Notes: generated by a model from the sequence alone, not told the origin. A stretch of 45,093 nt of DNA from JBBQER01 sp052148155 (GCA_052148155.1 JBKQIY010000057.1:1-45093), one strand, 5' to 3'. Counted from the first letter of the stretch, positions 9,045-17,499 are shown. A program made the numbers and translations.

Positions 9045-9059
9045 TACCCCGGGAGGGTA
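9045..9059 (-). promoter_or_regulatory. Putative CsoR operator
   Basis: TACCC-(5 bases)-GGGTA perfect dyad arms, reading TACCCTCCCGGGGTA on the csoR strand, 13 bases upstream of the csoR GTG. G/C-tract dyads flanked by TA are the known form of CsoR boxes. The Shine-Dalgarno lies between the operator and the start. Confidence 0.75.
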
Positions 9060-9126
9060 TCAGCCGTCTCGGGGCCGGGCTCGGAACCGTGCTCCGACGA
9101 CAGCCGATCGGCCATAGTTCTCGACG

Positions 9127-9615
9127 TCAGCGCGGCGGACCGCCGAACCGGATGAGGTTGCCGTCCGGATCGACGTGGCTGCCTTCGAGTTTGCCGTAGT
9201 CCTGGTTCTCGGGCCCGACGACTTCCATGCCCGCTTTGCGCCAGTCGGCCGCGAGCTCGTCGGCGTCGTCAACGTGGATGTAGATCGTGCTGGTCATGTG
9301 CGCTTCGGGGCGGTCGTCGCGTGCCAGATGGATGACGAGGTTGCCCCAGCGCGCGAAGGCATAGGTCTCGTCGTGGGACTCCGTCGTGAACCCGAGTCGT
9401 TGGTAATGGTCAACCGCTCGTTCGACGTCGAGCACGCTGAAGACAGGGTCATACCCCGCGAGCGGTTTCAAGCCACCGTGAATCGCGATCTGCTTCTCTC
9501 TGCGACTGTTGAGGTAGTCGAGGCAGCCATAGCAAATGATGACGTCCTTGTGCGACCACAACGTCACCCACCGATCGACCGCCTCTTCGCAGCACGAACA
9601 ATTCACATCCGCCAT
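9127..9615 (-). CDS. VOC (glyoxalase/bleomycin-resistance) protein with N-terminal cysteine motif
   Basis: 162 residues. The first 35 hold NCSCCEEA and VIICYGCLDYL, two CxC/CxxC pairs that look like a small zinc- or soft-metal-binding knuckle. The rest (about 50-160) is a VOC fold similar to bleomycin-resistance proteins: FSVLDVERAVDHYQRLGF, then TIYIHVDDADELAADWRKAG and VDPDGNLIRFGG. The ATG before ADVNCSC is the chosen start; a longer start (MDSTDEAS) 21 codons upstream is possible. It sits between csoR and arsC, all transcribed leftwards. The Cys-rich head in a metalloid-resistance neighbourhood suggests metal binding; function not established. Confidence 0.8.
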   Translation of the reverse strand: MADVNCSCCEEAVDRWVTLWSHKDVIICYGCLDYLNSRREKQIAIHGGLKPLAGYDPVFSVLDVERAVDHYQRLGFTTESHDETYAFARWGNLVIHLARDDRPEAHMTSTIYIHVDDADELAADWRKAGMEVVGPENQDYGKLEGSHVDPDGNLIRFGGPPR

Positions 9616-9830
9616 GCGTGAACCCCCGCTCGCTTCTCGTTCGGATCGAGCGAGCGATGCTTCATCGGTGGAATCCATCGGAACGCTCGCAGCCCTGGAC
9701 GTTTGCACCGGCAGTCGGACCGGCAGCCGCACTGTCGTGCGACGCGGGCAGCTTCCGCGTCCGCGGTAACCACAGCGGACGGGACATCTGGGCCGATGAC
9801 GGCAAGAAGTAGGCGACGCAGAACCCCACC

Positions 9831-9953
9831 CTAGATTCGCTCCCGATCGGCAAGGTCGCAGGAGCAGCAGTCCAGGTCGCCGCAACGGACCGGCACGACG
9901 CCACCTTCAACGACGCATCCACAGCCGGCGCCCGCGATCTCCACGTCGTCCAT
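9831..9953 (-). CDS. Possible cysteine-rich miniprotein
   Basis: A 40-residue frame starting at an ATG with six cysteines: Cys11 and Cys13 (GCGC), Cys24, then CCSC at 29-32, with several acidic residues between. Spacing resembles a small metallothionein or zinc finger. It lies in the otherwise empty 450 bp between arsC and the VOC gene and runs in the same direction. There is no obvious Shine-Dalgarno, and the frame extends upstream in low-complexity sequence, so coding status is uncertain. Confidence 0.35.
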   Translation of the reverse strand: MDDVEIAGAGCGCVVEGGVVPVRCGDLDCCSCDLADRERI

Positions 9954-10073
9954 TTTGCTAGCAGGCGTGCGATATGCACGAACTGCCGACGACGCAGTTG
10001 ACGAAGCGATAGACGATCCCCCAACGCGCCCGGACGCGGGCGGCAATCCCATAGCCATCGCGGCACGGTGCTG

Positions 10074-10490
10074 CTACGTGTTCTCGTGTGATGTCACGCC
10101 GAGTTCGTCGAGAAGGTGGAGCACGCGTTCGTGTATGTCGTCTCGTATTGGTCGGACGTCTGCGAGGTCGAGTCCGGCCGGGTCGCTGACCGGCCAGTCC
10201 TCGTAGCGGGTGCCCGGGGCGAATGGGCAGGTGTCGCCGCATCCCATGGTCACGACGACGTCTGCATCTTGGAGGTCTGTGTCCGTCCACCGCCGGGGAT
10301 GAGCGCGCGAGATGTCGATGCCGACCTCGGCCATCGCGGCGATCGCGGCGGGGTTGACTGCATCGGCTGGTTCCGAGCCGCCCGAGAACGCGGTCGCACG
10401 GTCGCCGGCCAGCTCCGTGAACCAGCCGAGCGCCATCTGGCTGCGGCCGGCATTATGGATACAAAGGAAGAGCACAGTTGGTGTGGTCAT
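10074..10490 (-). CDS. arsC: Arsenate reductase, LMW protein-tyrosine-phosphatase fold
   Basis: 138 residues of the low-molecular-weight phosphatase-type ArsC, reducing arsenate to arsenite in the cytoplasm. The P-loop nucleophile Cys10 is in CIHNAGRS (CX5R), and the two further cysteines Cys84 and Cys88 in MGCGDTCPFAPGTRYEDWP sit where thioredoxin-linked ArsC carries its resolving pair, though closer together than in pI258 ArsC. The start overlaps the stop of the aquaporin gene (ATGA). It is third gene of the arsI-aquaporin-arsC unit that diverges from arsR. Confidence 0.93.
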   Translation of the reverse strand: MTTPTVLFLCIHNAGRSQMALGWFTELAGDRATAFSGGSEPADAVNPAAIAAMAEVGIDISRAHPRRWTDTDLQDADVVVTMGCGDTCPFAPGTRYEDWPVSDPAGLDLADVRPIRDDIHERVLHLLDELGVTSHENT

Positions 10491-11188
10491 TGTTCGTGGG
10501 GCATGACGAGATCCGCTGCGGGGATGTTCGGGTTCCAGAATCGGCCGAGCGCGACTGCGGCGCACGCACCCACGACTTGCATGACGACGAACATCGGCAC
10601 ACAACGAGGCGCGATGCCCGCGAACGTGTTTGTGAGTGTGCGGCCGATCGTCACGGCCGGATTCGCGAAGCTCGTCGACGACGTGAACCAATACGCGGCC
10701 GCGATGTAGCCACCGACCGCGAACGCCGCGACCGACGCGCGACCCGCACGCACGACACCGAGGATCACCATCAGAAGACCGAACGTCGCAATGAACTCGC
10801 TAAACCAGAGCGCGCCCGACGAGCGAACATGGGTCGATACGCTGACCGCCGCGTCACTGAACATCACGTTCGCGGCCATGCATCCGACGCACGCGCCGAC
10901 GACTTGGGCGACGGTGTACACGCCGAGATCGCGGTTCGTGGTGCCGCCCAGCAATCGGTCGGCCAGCGTGACGACGGGATTGAAATGCGCACCGGAGACC
11001 GGCCCTAACGCGAGGATGAGTGCCGTCAGGCCGACTCCGGTTGCCGTCGAGTTGTAGAGCAGCTGCAACCCGACATTGCCCGGCGAGAGCCGCTGCGCCG
11101 CGATGCCCGAGCCGACGACGATCGCAACGAGGAATGCCGTCCCGACCGCTTCCGCGCTCGCTCGGCGCGCGAGCTCTCGATCGAACAC
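10487..11188 (-). CDS. aqpS: Aquaglyceroporin-type arsenite channel
   Basis: 233 residues with six helices and the two pore half-helices of the MIP family: SGAHFNPVVTLAD (an NPV variant) and SFANPAVTIGR (NPA). An aquaporin between arsI/arsR and arsC matches the AqpS arrangement, where arsenite made by ArsC leaves by downhill flow through the channel instead of ArsB/Acr3. Start is the GTG one base after the arsI stop (TGAGGTG), indicating translational coupling; the frame is open further upstream inside arsI but is then shadow sequence. No arsB or acr3 gene is seen nearby. Confidence 0.9.
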   Translation of the reverse strand: MFDRELARRASAEAVGTAFLVAIVVGSGIAAQRLSPGNVGLQLLYNSTATGVGLTALILALGPVSGAHFNPVVTLADRLLGGTTNRDLGVYTVAQVVGACVGCMAANVMFSDAAVSVSTHVRSSGALWFSEFIATFGLLMVILGVVRAGRASVAAFAVGGYIAAAYWFTSSTSFANPAVTIGRTLTNTFAGIAPRCVPMFVVMQVVGACAAVALGRFWNPNIPAADLVMPHEQ

Positions 11189-11189
11189 C

Positions 11190-11645
11190 TCAGCAGCAGC
11201 GCGCGGCCGACTCGGGCGCGCTCGCGCAACACACCGCGCCCGCGTCGGGCTGGGCTGTGTGTAGCTGACCGGCGTCGTGCTCGACGTCGGCGAGCACGGT
11301 GTAGATCTCCCACGGCTCACCGTCCGGTGCGTCGACCCACACCTTGTCCTGGAGCGCGTAGCAGCACTCGACCTCGTCCTCGGTCGCGCACGCCAACCCC
11401 GCGCCCGTCAGGCGCGCCTGCGCGGCGGTCACCTCGTCTGTTGATCCAACTTCGACACCGAGGTGGTTCAAAGAGCCTGGTTGCCCGACGCCTTCGATGA
11501 GCACGAGTTTCAGCGGCGGCTCGCCAATCGCGAAGTTCGCATAGCCGGGCCGAGTCTTCGCCGGTTGCGTTCCGAAGAGCTTCGAGTAGAACTCAATCGC
11601 GGCGTCGAGGTCGGACACATTCAGTGCGAGCTGGACTCGGGACAT
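11190..11645 (-). CDS. arsI: ArsI/CadI-family C-As lyase (VOC dioxygenase)
   Basis: 151 residues. The core MSRVQLALNVSDLDAAIEFY and EVECCYALQDKVWV are diagnostic for ArsI. The vicinal Cys94-Cys95 bind the trivalent organoarsenical, and Gln5, His61 and Glu113 occupy the positions of the Fe(II) ligands. Known ArsI enzymes cleave the carbon-arsenic bond of methylarsenite to give arsenite. The C-terminus adds two more CC pairs (139-140, 150-151), a tail often seen in metalloid proteins. Start chosen at MSRVQ, preceded by GGGAG at good spacing. First gene of the leftward operon, facing arsR over an 84-bp promoter region. Confidence 0.92.
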   Translation of the reverse strand: MSRVQLALNVSDLDAAIEFYSKLFGTQPAKTRPGYANFAIGEPPLKLVLIEGVGQPGSLNHLGVEVGSTDEVTAAQARLTGAGLACATEDEVECCYALQDKVWVDAPDGEPWEIYTVLADVEHDAGQLHTAQPDAGAVCCASAPESAARCC

Positions 11646-11695
11646 TCCGATCACTCCCTGGTACATTTATGTTCGTCGATACGTCACCCTAGCAT

Positions 11696-11717
11696 CATAT
11701 CGACTATTGTCAATATG
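11696..11717. promoter_or_regulatory. Putative ArsR operator between arsI and arsR
   Basis: A 22-bp imperfect palindrome with CATAT...ATATG ends and a GAC-xATx-GTC core, AT-rich in a GC-rich setting. This is the 12-2-12-like form of ArsR/SmtB operators. It ends two bases before the arsR Shine-Dalgarno (GAGGAG at 11719-11724) and lies 51 bp from the arsI start, so one dimer site could silence both divergent promoters. Confidence 0.75.
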
Positions 11718-11729
11718 TGAGGAGCTCGG

Positions 11730-12047
11730 ATGCCGAAAACTCGCGTCGGCTGTTGCGGATCGGTCCTCGCCGCGCCGCTTTCGGAACGAGACGCGGCTGA
11801 GCTCGCCGCGGGCTACGCGGCATTGGCCGACCCAGTCCGCCTCCGGCTCCTCAGCCTCATCGCCGCGTCAGACGAAGTGTGCTCATGCGACCTCGAAGGA
11901 CCGCTACACCGCTCGCAACCGACGGTCAGTCACCACACCAAAGCGCTGGTCGAAGCCGGCTTGATCGTCGGCGAGAAACGCGGCCGGTGGATGTGGTGGC
12001 GGGTCGTGCCCGAGCGGGTAAGCGCCCTCCGCGACGCACTGTCGTAG
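11730..12047 (+). CDS. arsR: ArsR/SmtB-family arsenite-responsive repressor
   Basis: 105-residue winged-helix repressor. Residues 26-45 (YAALADPVRLRLLSLIA) and 60-83 (HRSQPTVSHHTKALVEAGLI) are the DNA-binding region. Cysteines occur as a vicinal pair Cys8-Cys9 near the N-terminus and as Cys51/Cys53 in VCSCDL, matching the C15/C16/C55 three-coordinate As(III) site described for Corynebacterium ArsR1 rather than the CxCxxC helix site of plasmid R773 ArsR. A strong GAGGAG lies five bases upstream of ATG. It presumably represses itself and the divergent arsI-aqpS-arsC operon. Confidence 0.94.
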   Translation: MPKTRVGCCGSVLAAPLSERDAAELAAGYAALADPVRLRLLSLIAASDEVCSCDLEGPLHRSQPTVSHHTKALVEAGLIVGEKRGRWMWWRVVPERVSALRDALS

Positions 12048-12423
12048 CTGGTCGCATCGAGGAGCTGGATCGGGTGACGTTGTCGGAAGTGGCAGGCAGA
12101 CCGAAAAGACGGCCGGTCACGTCAGGCGCGGTGTGGACAGCCAACGACGTCTGCGCTCCCGCCTCATAGACCTACGCGCTCGACGAAACGGCGCGCGCCG
12201 CGATCATCGACACGGTCGAAGCCATGCACGCTCGCGACATCTCGATCGCCTCGAGTGTGCGGTCCGAGCTCGACGCTCGCGTCCTAGCTCCACTCGTTGC
12301 GGACTGGACTCGCGAGTTGCAACAAGCCAGCCCCGGAACTCGTGCTGTTTATGGAGCGGCTGTATCGCAGCCTGACCGCTCATGATTTCGAGACGTTGGG
12401 CGTCGCCACCTCGCGACGCGTCG
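12048..12423. other. Region between arsR and the cyclase regulator gene, with an orphan frame
   Basis: No gene I can name. A rightward frame from about 12170 to the TGA at 12383-12385 would encode ALDETARAAIIDTVEAM and on for about 70 residues, helix-like in composition, but it begins just after an in-frame TAG, has no good start or ribosome binding site, and overlaps nothing. It could be a decayed gene tail or chance. Confidence 0.4.
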
Positions 12424-15400
12424 TCATGGCAGCCGTTGGAGTGCTTGGGTGGCTCGGCGTTGGACATTCGCGTACCCGTTGGCAGTTGCGACTGTTCGCG
12501 CTCGGGTGAGGAGGTCGAGCGCACGTTCGGTGTCGCCGGGATCGTCGCGCTCGGCGAGCATCGTTCCCCACATCAGGTCGGTCCTGGCGGCGATGAACTC
12601 GGCGCCCATCCTTGTGCTCATCGCAGCCGCTTTGGCGAAGTATGCGTCGGCGTCGTCGTAGCGGCCGAGCAGAGTGGCGAGACCACCGAGGTAGTACCTG
12701 ACCGGACCTTCCGGCGCCGCGACACTGGCAGTGGAGAACTGGTCGGCGTACGGAGCGAGCCGATCGAACAGCGGCGCTGCGTATCCGGCATCGCCGACGG
12801 CTATCGCGACTTCGGCGAAGTTGACCATTGCACTCGTCCAAACATGGTCGAGCGGAACGTCGAAGTCTGTCGCGGCGAACTCGTCCAGGATCTGCCGGGC
12901 GTCGTCGATGCGGTTTCCTTCAACGTAGGCGACGGCCAATGCCGCCTTCATCGCGGCTGCGGTGTCGGGAGTCTCACCCACGATCTGCTCGATGAGCGGT
13001 GCGAAGTCGCCCATGGTTCCCCGTTGGAGGTGCACGACGCCGAGTTGCGCGCCGAACATGACTGCTGCGTCGGGTTGGCCCCCGTCGTTGCCGACCCGCA
13101 GAGCTTCGGTGACCAGCTCTTCGGCCCGGTCGGTGTTCCCGGCGACCAGGGCGCGCAGCGCACGACAGAGGGCGATGGCCCAATCGCCGAACGGCTGGTC
13201 GATCCGTTCGCTCAGTTCCCGGGCTCGGTCGACGCTGCGGTCGAACTCGTCGACGTCCCCGGTGTGGAGAACCGCGAGGGAACGCCAGAGATGCGCGACG
13301 AACAGCAGCCACGGATCTCCGACCCGCTCGGCGCGAACGAGTGCGTCGGCAGTCCGGGCCAAGGACTGTTCGAGCATCGGTGGCACGAAGAGCGCGCTGA
13401 ACAGGTTGTTGAGCACCCGCACGACGATGGCGTCATCACCAGAGGCAATGGCGAGCGGGAGCGCTTCTTCTGCGAGAGCCAGGCGGCGCTCTAGTGGAGT
13501 CCCGTTCGAGAGCTCCGAACACAACGTTGCGAGCGCGAGCGCCCGGCCGGGGGCGTCCGCCGCGAGCCGTTCGACGGTCGTCTCCAAGACTGTGACCTTC
13601 TCCGTGTCGATACGGCCGGCCGCGCTGAGGACGCCTCGATCGTTGGCGAGGGCAGCGGCCACCAGTCGCGTGGTGTCGCCGAGGTCGACGGCCTTGCGAG
13701 CCGCGTCGAGGAGCGTGACGCGAAACGCGGGGTCACCAGTCTGGCGCTGGGCAGTGCCGATCCCGATCGCCAGATCGAGTCCGAGCACCGGATCGGGTTC
13801 CGTAGCTTGGGGATACAGGTCGAGCGCCTCGGCGTAGTACCGCAACGCGTCGGCGGGCGCGAGGCCCGCGAGCGCGGCGTCGCCCGCTTGTCGCGCGTAG
13901 CTGATGGCTTTGCTCACGTCGTTGGGTCGGGTCGCGTTGAACCAGTGGCGGGCCAGTTCGCCGATCCGTGTCCCGGGCCGCTCACCGCACAAGTCCTCGA
14001 GGGCTTCGGCCACCTGACGGTGGGCGCGTGCTCGACGCGTGGGACTCAGGTCTTCGTACAAGGTGTGCTGGATGAGGGCATGGGCGAAGCTGTAGTGCCC
14101 GGGGGCGTCAGCGAGTTCCCGCACCAACGACGCGGTGGCGGCCGCGTCGAGAATGTCGAGCAGCTCCTCCTCGCTGGCATTTGTTGCATTCGCGAGGAGC
14201 TCGAGGTCGAAGTCGCGTCCGACCACTGCCGCCGTCGACAGCACGCGGCCGGCGTCCGGTCCCAGTCGCAGGACCCTGGCGCCGATCACCTCGCGGACAC
14301 TGTCGGGCAATGCCAACTGGTCGGGCGCTTCGTCGGCAACCCAACGCCCGGCCGCGTCGCGATAAATCATCCCTGTCTCGGAGAGATGGCGGAGCACCTC
14401 GCTCACGAAGAACGGATTGCCGTCCGTCTCGCGATAGACCGCGTGGGCAAGGCTCACTCCCGCCTCGTCGAGGGCGTATCCGGCGGCGGCCTCGAGGAAC
14501 GCCACAACACTGTGGTCGTCGAGCCCGGCCAGCTCGATACGCGACAGCGTGTGCTGTCGCCGCATTGCGGCAAGGGTCTCGACCAGTGCGTGCGCGGTTG
14601 ACAGTTCACTGTCGCGGTAGGTACCCAGGACGAGTACACGCATCGTTGGCTCGCCCGCGACGAGATGACGCAACAACAACAGACTTGCCTTGTCGGCCCA
14701 CTGAAGGTCGTCGAGGACGACGACGACCGGCTGGTCCCGCGAGACCTGCGCGAGCAAGCCCACTACAGCAGCGAACAGCAAGTACCGCTCGGTGTCGGAG
14801 TCCGTCGCTTTGGACGGCGGAAGATCCGCCAGCCTGCTCGCCAAAGTAGGAACCAGCCGGGCGAGTTCCGAACCGTGCGCGGCGACATGAGCCACGAGTT
14901 GTTCTTCAGGAGCGTGAGTGACGAAATGGCCGAGCGCCTCCGCGAACAATTGATAGGGCGTCGCGAGGTCCTCCTCGCAATGACCGAACAACACACACCC
15001 ACCCGCGTCGAACAACACGCGGGCTGCTTCGGCGACCAGCGTGGTCTTGCCGAGACCGGCCTCACCCGACACCAGCAGAACCTCACGGCCCCCACCACTC
15101 GCGACGCGCTTGAACGCGTCCACGATCGCGGCCAGGTCGGTGCTACGTCCGAGGACCCCAACGGCGGGACGAAAGGCCAGACGCGGAGGAAGCGGGATCG
15201 AAGTGTCCGACTGCGTCCCATCAATCGGCTCCCAGAGCACCTCGACGAACTCGACCGGCTCCGGCAAACCTCTGAGCGTCACTTCTCCAAGCGACCGGCA
15301 TTCGTGACGGCTCCGACGACCGGCCATCCCCCGCACCATGTCGGTCGCCAGGATCTGCCCGCTCTCGCAAGCGGCACATAACCGGGCAGCCTCGATGACC

Positions 15401-15738
15401 GGATCCCCGAAATAGTCGGGGCCTTCTTCTTTGCTGACCTCGCCGACACTCAAACCGATCCGCAGCCCAACTGCCTGCTCACGGTCGCGGTTGTCGCGCT
15501 CCACTCCCTGTTGCATCGCCACCGCGCACGACAACGCGGCCGAAGCAGCCGAGAACACCACCATGAGCCCGTCGCCGAGATTCTTCACCTCGGTACCGCC
15601 AGACTCGGCGATCGCCTGACGCAGTATGGAGAAGTGCTCCACGCGCAGCTCGTCCGCCGCATCCTGAGCCAGGCTCGACGCCAGCGCCGTCGAACCCACC
15701 ATGTCGGTGAACAACACCGTCACGTTCTCGGCCGTCAT
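12424..15738 (-). CDS. Class III adenylate/guanylate cyclase-AAA ATPase-TPR regulator
   Basis: 1104 residues in three parts. Residues 1-170 are a class III nucleotidyl cyclase homology domain with metal-binding aspartates in FTDMVGST (Asp12) and NLGDGLMVVF (Asp56), plus DYFGDPVIEAARL. Residues 190-480 are a STAND-type ATPase: Walker A SGEAGLGKTT at 224-233, Walker B VVVVLDDLQWAD near 338-348. The remaining 600 residues are helical TPR-like repeats for ligand or protein binding. Such proteins are frequent in actinobacteria and are thought to couple signal sensing to cNMP output. The gene stands alone; its stop faces the ars cluster. Overall build of the ATPase-TPR part resembles the BTAD regulator further right. 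Confidence 0.9.
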   Translation of the reverse strand: MTAENVTVLFTDMVGSTALASSLAQDAADELRVEHFSILRQAIAESGGTEVKNLGDGLMVVFSAASAALSCAVAMQQGVERDNRDREQAVGLRIGLSVGEVSKEEGPDYFGDPVIEAARLCAACESGQILATDMVRGMAGRRSRHECRSLGEVTLRGLPEPVEFVEVLWEPIDGTQSDTSIPLPPRLAFRPAVGVLGRSTDLAAIVDAFKRVASGGGREVLLVSGEAGLGKTTLVAEAARVLFDAGGCVLFGHCEEDLATPYQLFAEALGHFVTHAPEEQLVAHVAAHGSELARLVPTLASRLADLPPSKATDSDTERYLLFAAVVGLLAQVSRDQPVVVVLDDLQWADKASLLLLRHLVAGEPTMRVLVLGTYRDSELSTAHALVETLAAMRRQHTLSRIELAGLDDHSVVAFLEAAAGYALDEAGVSLAHAVYRETDGNPFFVSEVLRHLSETGMIYRDAAGRWVADEAPDQLALPDSVREVIGARVLRLGPDAGRVLSTAAVVGRDFDLELLANATNASEEELLDILDAAATASLVRELADAPGHYSFAHALIQHTLYEDLSPTRRARAHRQVAEALEDLCGERPGTRIGELARHWFNATRPNDVSKAISYARQAGDAALAGLAPADALRYYAEALDLYPQATEPDPVLGLDLAIGIGTAQRQTGDPAFRVTLLDAARKAVDLGDTTRLVAAALANDRGVLSAAGRIDTEKVTVLETTVERLAADAPGRALALATLCSELSNGTPLERRLALAEEALPLAIASGDDAIVVRVLNNLFSALFVPPMLEQSLARTADALVRAERVGDPWLLFVAHLWRSLAVLHTGDVDEFDRSVDRARELSERIDQPFGDWAIALCRALRALVAGNTDRAEELVTEALRVGNDGGQPDAAVMFGAQLGVVHLQRGTMGDFAPLIEQIVGETPDTAAAMKAALAVAYVEGNRIDDARQILDEFAATDFDVPLDHVWTSAMVNFAEVAIAVGDAGYAAPLFDRLAPYADQFSTASVAAPEGPVRYYLGGLATLLGRYDDADAYFAKAAAMSTRMGAEFIAARTDLMWGTMLAERDDPGDTERALDLLTRARTVATANGYANVQRRATQALQRLP

Positions 15739-16368
15739 CGACCTTCTGCCCGCGCCTCCACACCTCTACCGTAAACCTCGCGCTCGACCACCCGCACGCT
15801 GCCGCCCGACCCACCAAGTCCCAGAACCCCGGGGGCCAAACAGCCCCGGGCGTCTCAGAACGCTTGATATACGGGTGATCTTTCGGACGTCCGCAAGACG
15901 GCGTAGTCGCGGTGGGCCGTCGTACGAGCAGCGGCCACGCGAGACTTCCAATCGTGTTCGTGGTTCCACCGCATCCCGGAAGTTCCTCGATCAAATGAGC
16001 GAGTCCGCTTCGGCGCCGGTCGAGCAGTCGACGACTGCAATGGGCGACGATCCCGACCTCCTCGACTGAGCACGCCAACGACCCTTGGCGACCTGACACA
16101 GTCCCAGAACACACGACGCCTCCGAACGACCCGCCTGGGATTGACCCGGTTCGCCGGCACAGAGGCGTTCGCGAGGAGCCGTGACGACGGCCGTCGGGCG
16201 GGCGGTATGCGGGTGCGAGGCGCACGGACCCAATCCATTCTTCTTCGGGATGCTGGTCGGAACATCCAAGCAAAGAGCAGGAGCAGCGAATCGCGGGCGC
16301 TTGTCGTAGCCTGCCGACGGTCGCCTCAGACGGGGTGGTCGAGTGCACAACCGAATGGGGTAGTAGCC
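15739..16368. other. Long non-coding interval with a GC hairpin
   Basis: No supported gene in about 630 bp; frames here lack start signals and known motifs. At 15828-15850 a perfect CCCGGGG/CCCCGGG stem with a nine-base loop occurs, not followed by a T-run and located upstream of both flanking starts, so it may be a structural or leader element rather than a terminator. The promoters of the leftward cyclase gene and the rightward monooxygenase-like gene must lie here. Confidence 0.5.
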
Positions 16369-16674
16369 GTGAGTGTCCTGGTAACGATTCGTGTGCCGGT
16401 TTCAGACGTCGCGAAGGCCATCGAGGGCTTGCACGGCAACGCCAAGTTCCTCGAAGAGATCTCCGCGTCGGTGAAGGGTGCTGGCATGCTTCACCACCGA
16501 TTCGTCGCAGGAGACGGCGAAATCATGGTCGTCGACGAGTGGGAAACTGCGGAACAGTTCCAGAGCTTCTTCGACGGGAACCCGCAGGTCGCGGAGGTCA
16601 TGGGTTCTATCGGAATGTCTGGACCTCCCGAGGTCTCGGTGTTCGCATCGATCGACGCCGCCGGCACCGTATAG
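16369..16674 (+). CDS. Antibiotic-biosynthesis-monooxygenase-like dimeric alpha/beta-barrel protein
   Basis: 101 residues from a GTG. The pattern VLVTIRVPVSDVAKAIEGL, helix, AGMLHHRFVAGDGEIMVVDEWETAEQFQSFFDG matches the ABM/ferredoxin-like dimeric barrel fold, small proteins that oxidise quinol-like substrates or simply bind small molecules. The conserved W in DEWETAEQFQ is typical. Longer frames extend upstream but are arginine-rich and unlike the core, so GTG is preferred. It is isolated, immediately followed by the first tRNA-Leu-related repeat. Confidence 0.75.
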   Translation: MSVLVTIRVPVSDVAKAIEGLHGNAKFLEEISASVKGAGMLHHRFVAGDGEIMVVDEWETAEQFQSFFDGNPQVAEVMGSIGMSGPPEVSVFASIDAAGTV

Positions 16675-16713
16675 CGACCGTCGACGGTCTTGCGCTGACC
16701 CGCGACGGTCGGT

Positions 16714-16897
16714 CAGAAGTGCCCGGAAGAGGAGTCGAACCTGTACGTTCCTTAAGGAACCGGCGGGTTTAAGCGCGCTGGTGCCGTCTGAGCGTTGCAC
16801 CCTTCTCCACGGCATGCACTCTGATCAGGCCGTTCGCGAAGTCAGTGTCCGCTCCGTGAACTCAAATCCACCCGTTGCGACGCCGCGCGTTCGCAAG
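16714..16897 (-). repeat. Degenerate tRNA-Leu 3'-half repeat, copy 1 (putative att remnant)
   Basis: From about 16720 to 16774 the sequence nearly matches the 3' half of the intact tRNA-Leu at the right of the window (anticodon loop, variable arm, T-arm and acceptor 3' strand), with a few substitutions including one breaking the T-stem. It then continues for about 115 bp in a segment shared only with copy 2 at 37220-37404 (for example ATGCACTCTGATCAG and TCCGCTCCGTGA). The 5' half of the tRNA is absent. This is the structure left by integration of an element at a tRNA gene. Confidence 0.8.
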
Positions 16898-17001
16898 GCG
16901 CTAGCAAATCCGCGGTCGGTCGGTGGTCTTCGCGGATCGGGAAGTTGCTCTCGTTTGGCAGGAGTGGCCGGTTGGAACCTTTCCGGGTTCTGGTTGGTCA
17001 T

Positions 17002-17499
17002 GTGGATGTGCGACGGATAGCAACGCGAACGGTACAGGTGCCGGCTGCGCTATCGGACGACGACTCGTTCGAGTCGGTGTTCGCGGAGTATCGGCTGCCG
17101 ATGGTGCGCCTCGCGCATGTCATCGTCGGGTCGAACGAGGTGGCCGAAGACATCGTCCAGGAAGCGTTCGTGCGACTCCACCGTCGTTGGGCTGACGTGC
17201 AGAATCCCCCCGGATTCCTACGAACGGTCGTGACGAACTTGTGTCGCACCGAGATCCGCCGCTCACGTTTAGCGATCCGTCGATCATCGTCGACCGTCGA
17301 TTCGGTCAGTGACCCCGAGCTGGATGAGACGTGGGCGGCAGTGTGCCGGCTTCCGTTCCGACAGCGGGCAGTACTGGCTCTTCGTTACTACCTCGATCTC
17401 CCCGAAGCCGAGATCGCTCAAATCTTGAACTGCCGGCTCGGGACTGTGAAGTCGGCGCATCACCGTGGCATCGCCAAGCTACGCGAGGAACTGTCATGA
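17002..17499 (+). CDS. ECF RNA polymerase sigma factor
   Basis: About 165 residues. Region 2: FAEYRLPMVRLAHVIVGSNEVAEDIVQEAFVRLHRRW... with the core-binding and -10 recognition helices. Region 4: VCRLPFRQRAVLALRYYLDLPEAEIAQILNCRLGTVKSAHHRGIAKLREEL, a helix-turn-helix for -35 recognition. The start is uncertain: GTG codons at 17002, 17008 and 17038 are all in frame and none has a strong ribosome binding site. The stop overlaps the ATG of the next gene (ATGA), a membrane beta-propeller likely to act as its anti-sigma or signal receiver. A rare TTA codon lies at 17269-17271. Confidence 0.88.
   Translation: MDVRRIATRTVQVPAALSDDDSFESVFAEYRLPMVRLAHVIVGSNEVAEDIVQEAFVRLHRRWADVQNPPGFLRTVVTNLCRTEIRRSRLAIRRSSSTVDSVSDPELDETWAAVCRLPFRQRAVLALRYYLDLPEAEIAQILNCRLGTVKSAHHRGIAKLREELS

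Noticed and set aside
12133..12375. 80-residue Arg-rich frame after arsR
   Set aside because: Composition is shadow-like; the overlapping frame with a better amino-acid profile lacks a start, so neither is called.
15828..15850. Strong CCCGGGG/CCCCGGG hairpin as a terminator
   Set aside because: No T-run and no gene ends there; it lies upstream of both neighbouring starts.
15479..16348. Leftward 289-codon frame upstream of the cyclase gene
   Set aside because: Overlaps the cyclase start out of frame, lacks motifs and ribosome binding site.
16720..16780. A second functional tRNA-Leu
   Set aside because: Only the 3' half is present; acceptor 5' strand and D-arm are missing and the T-stem is mispaired.
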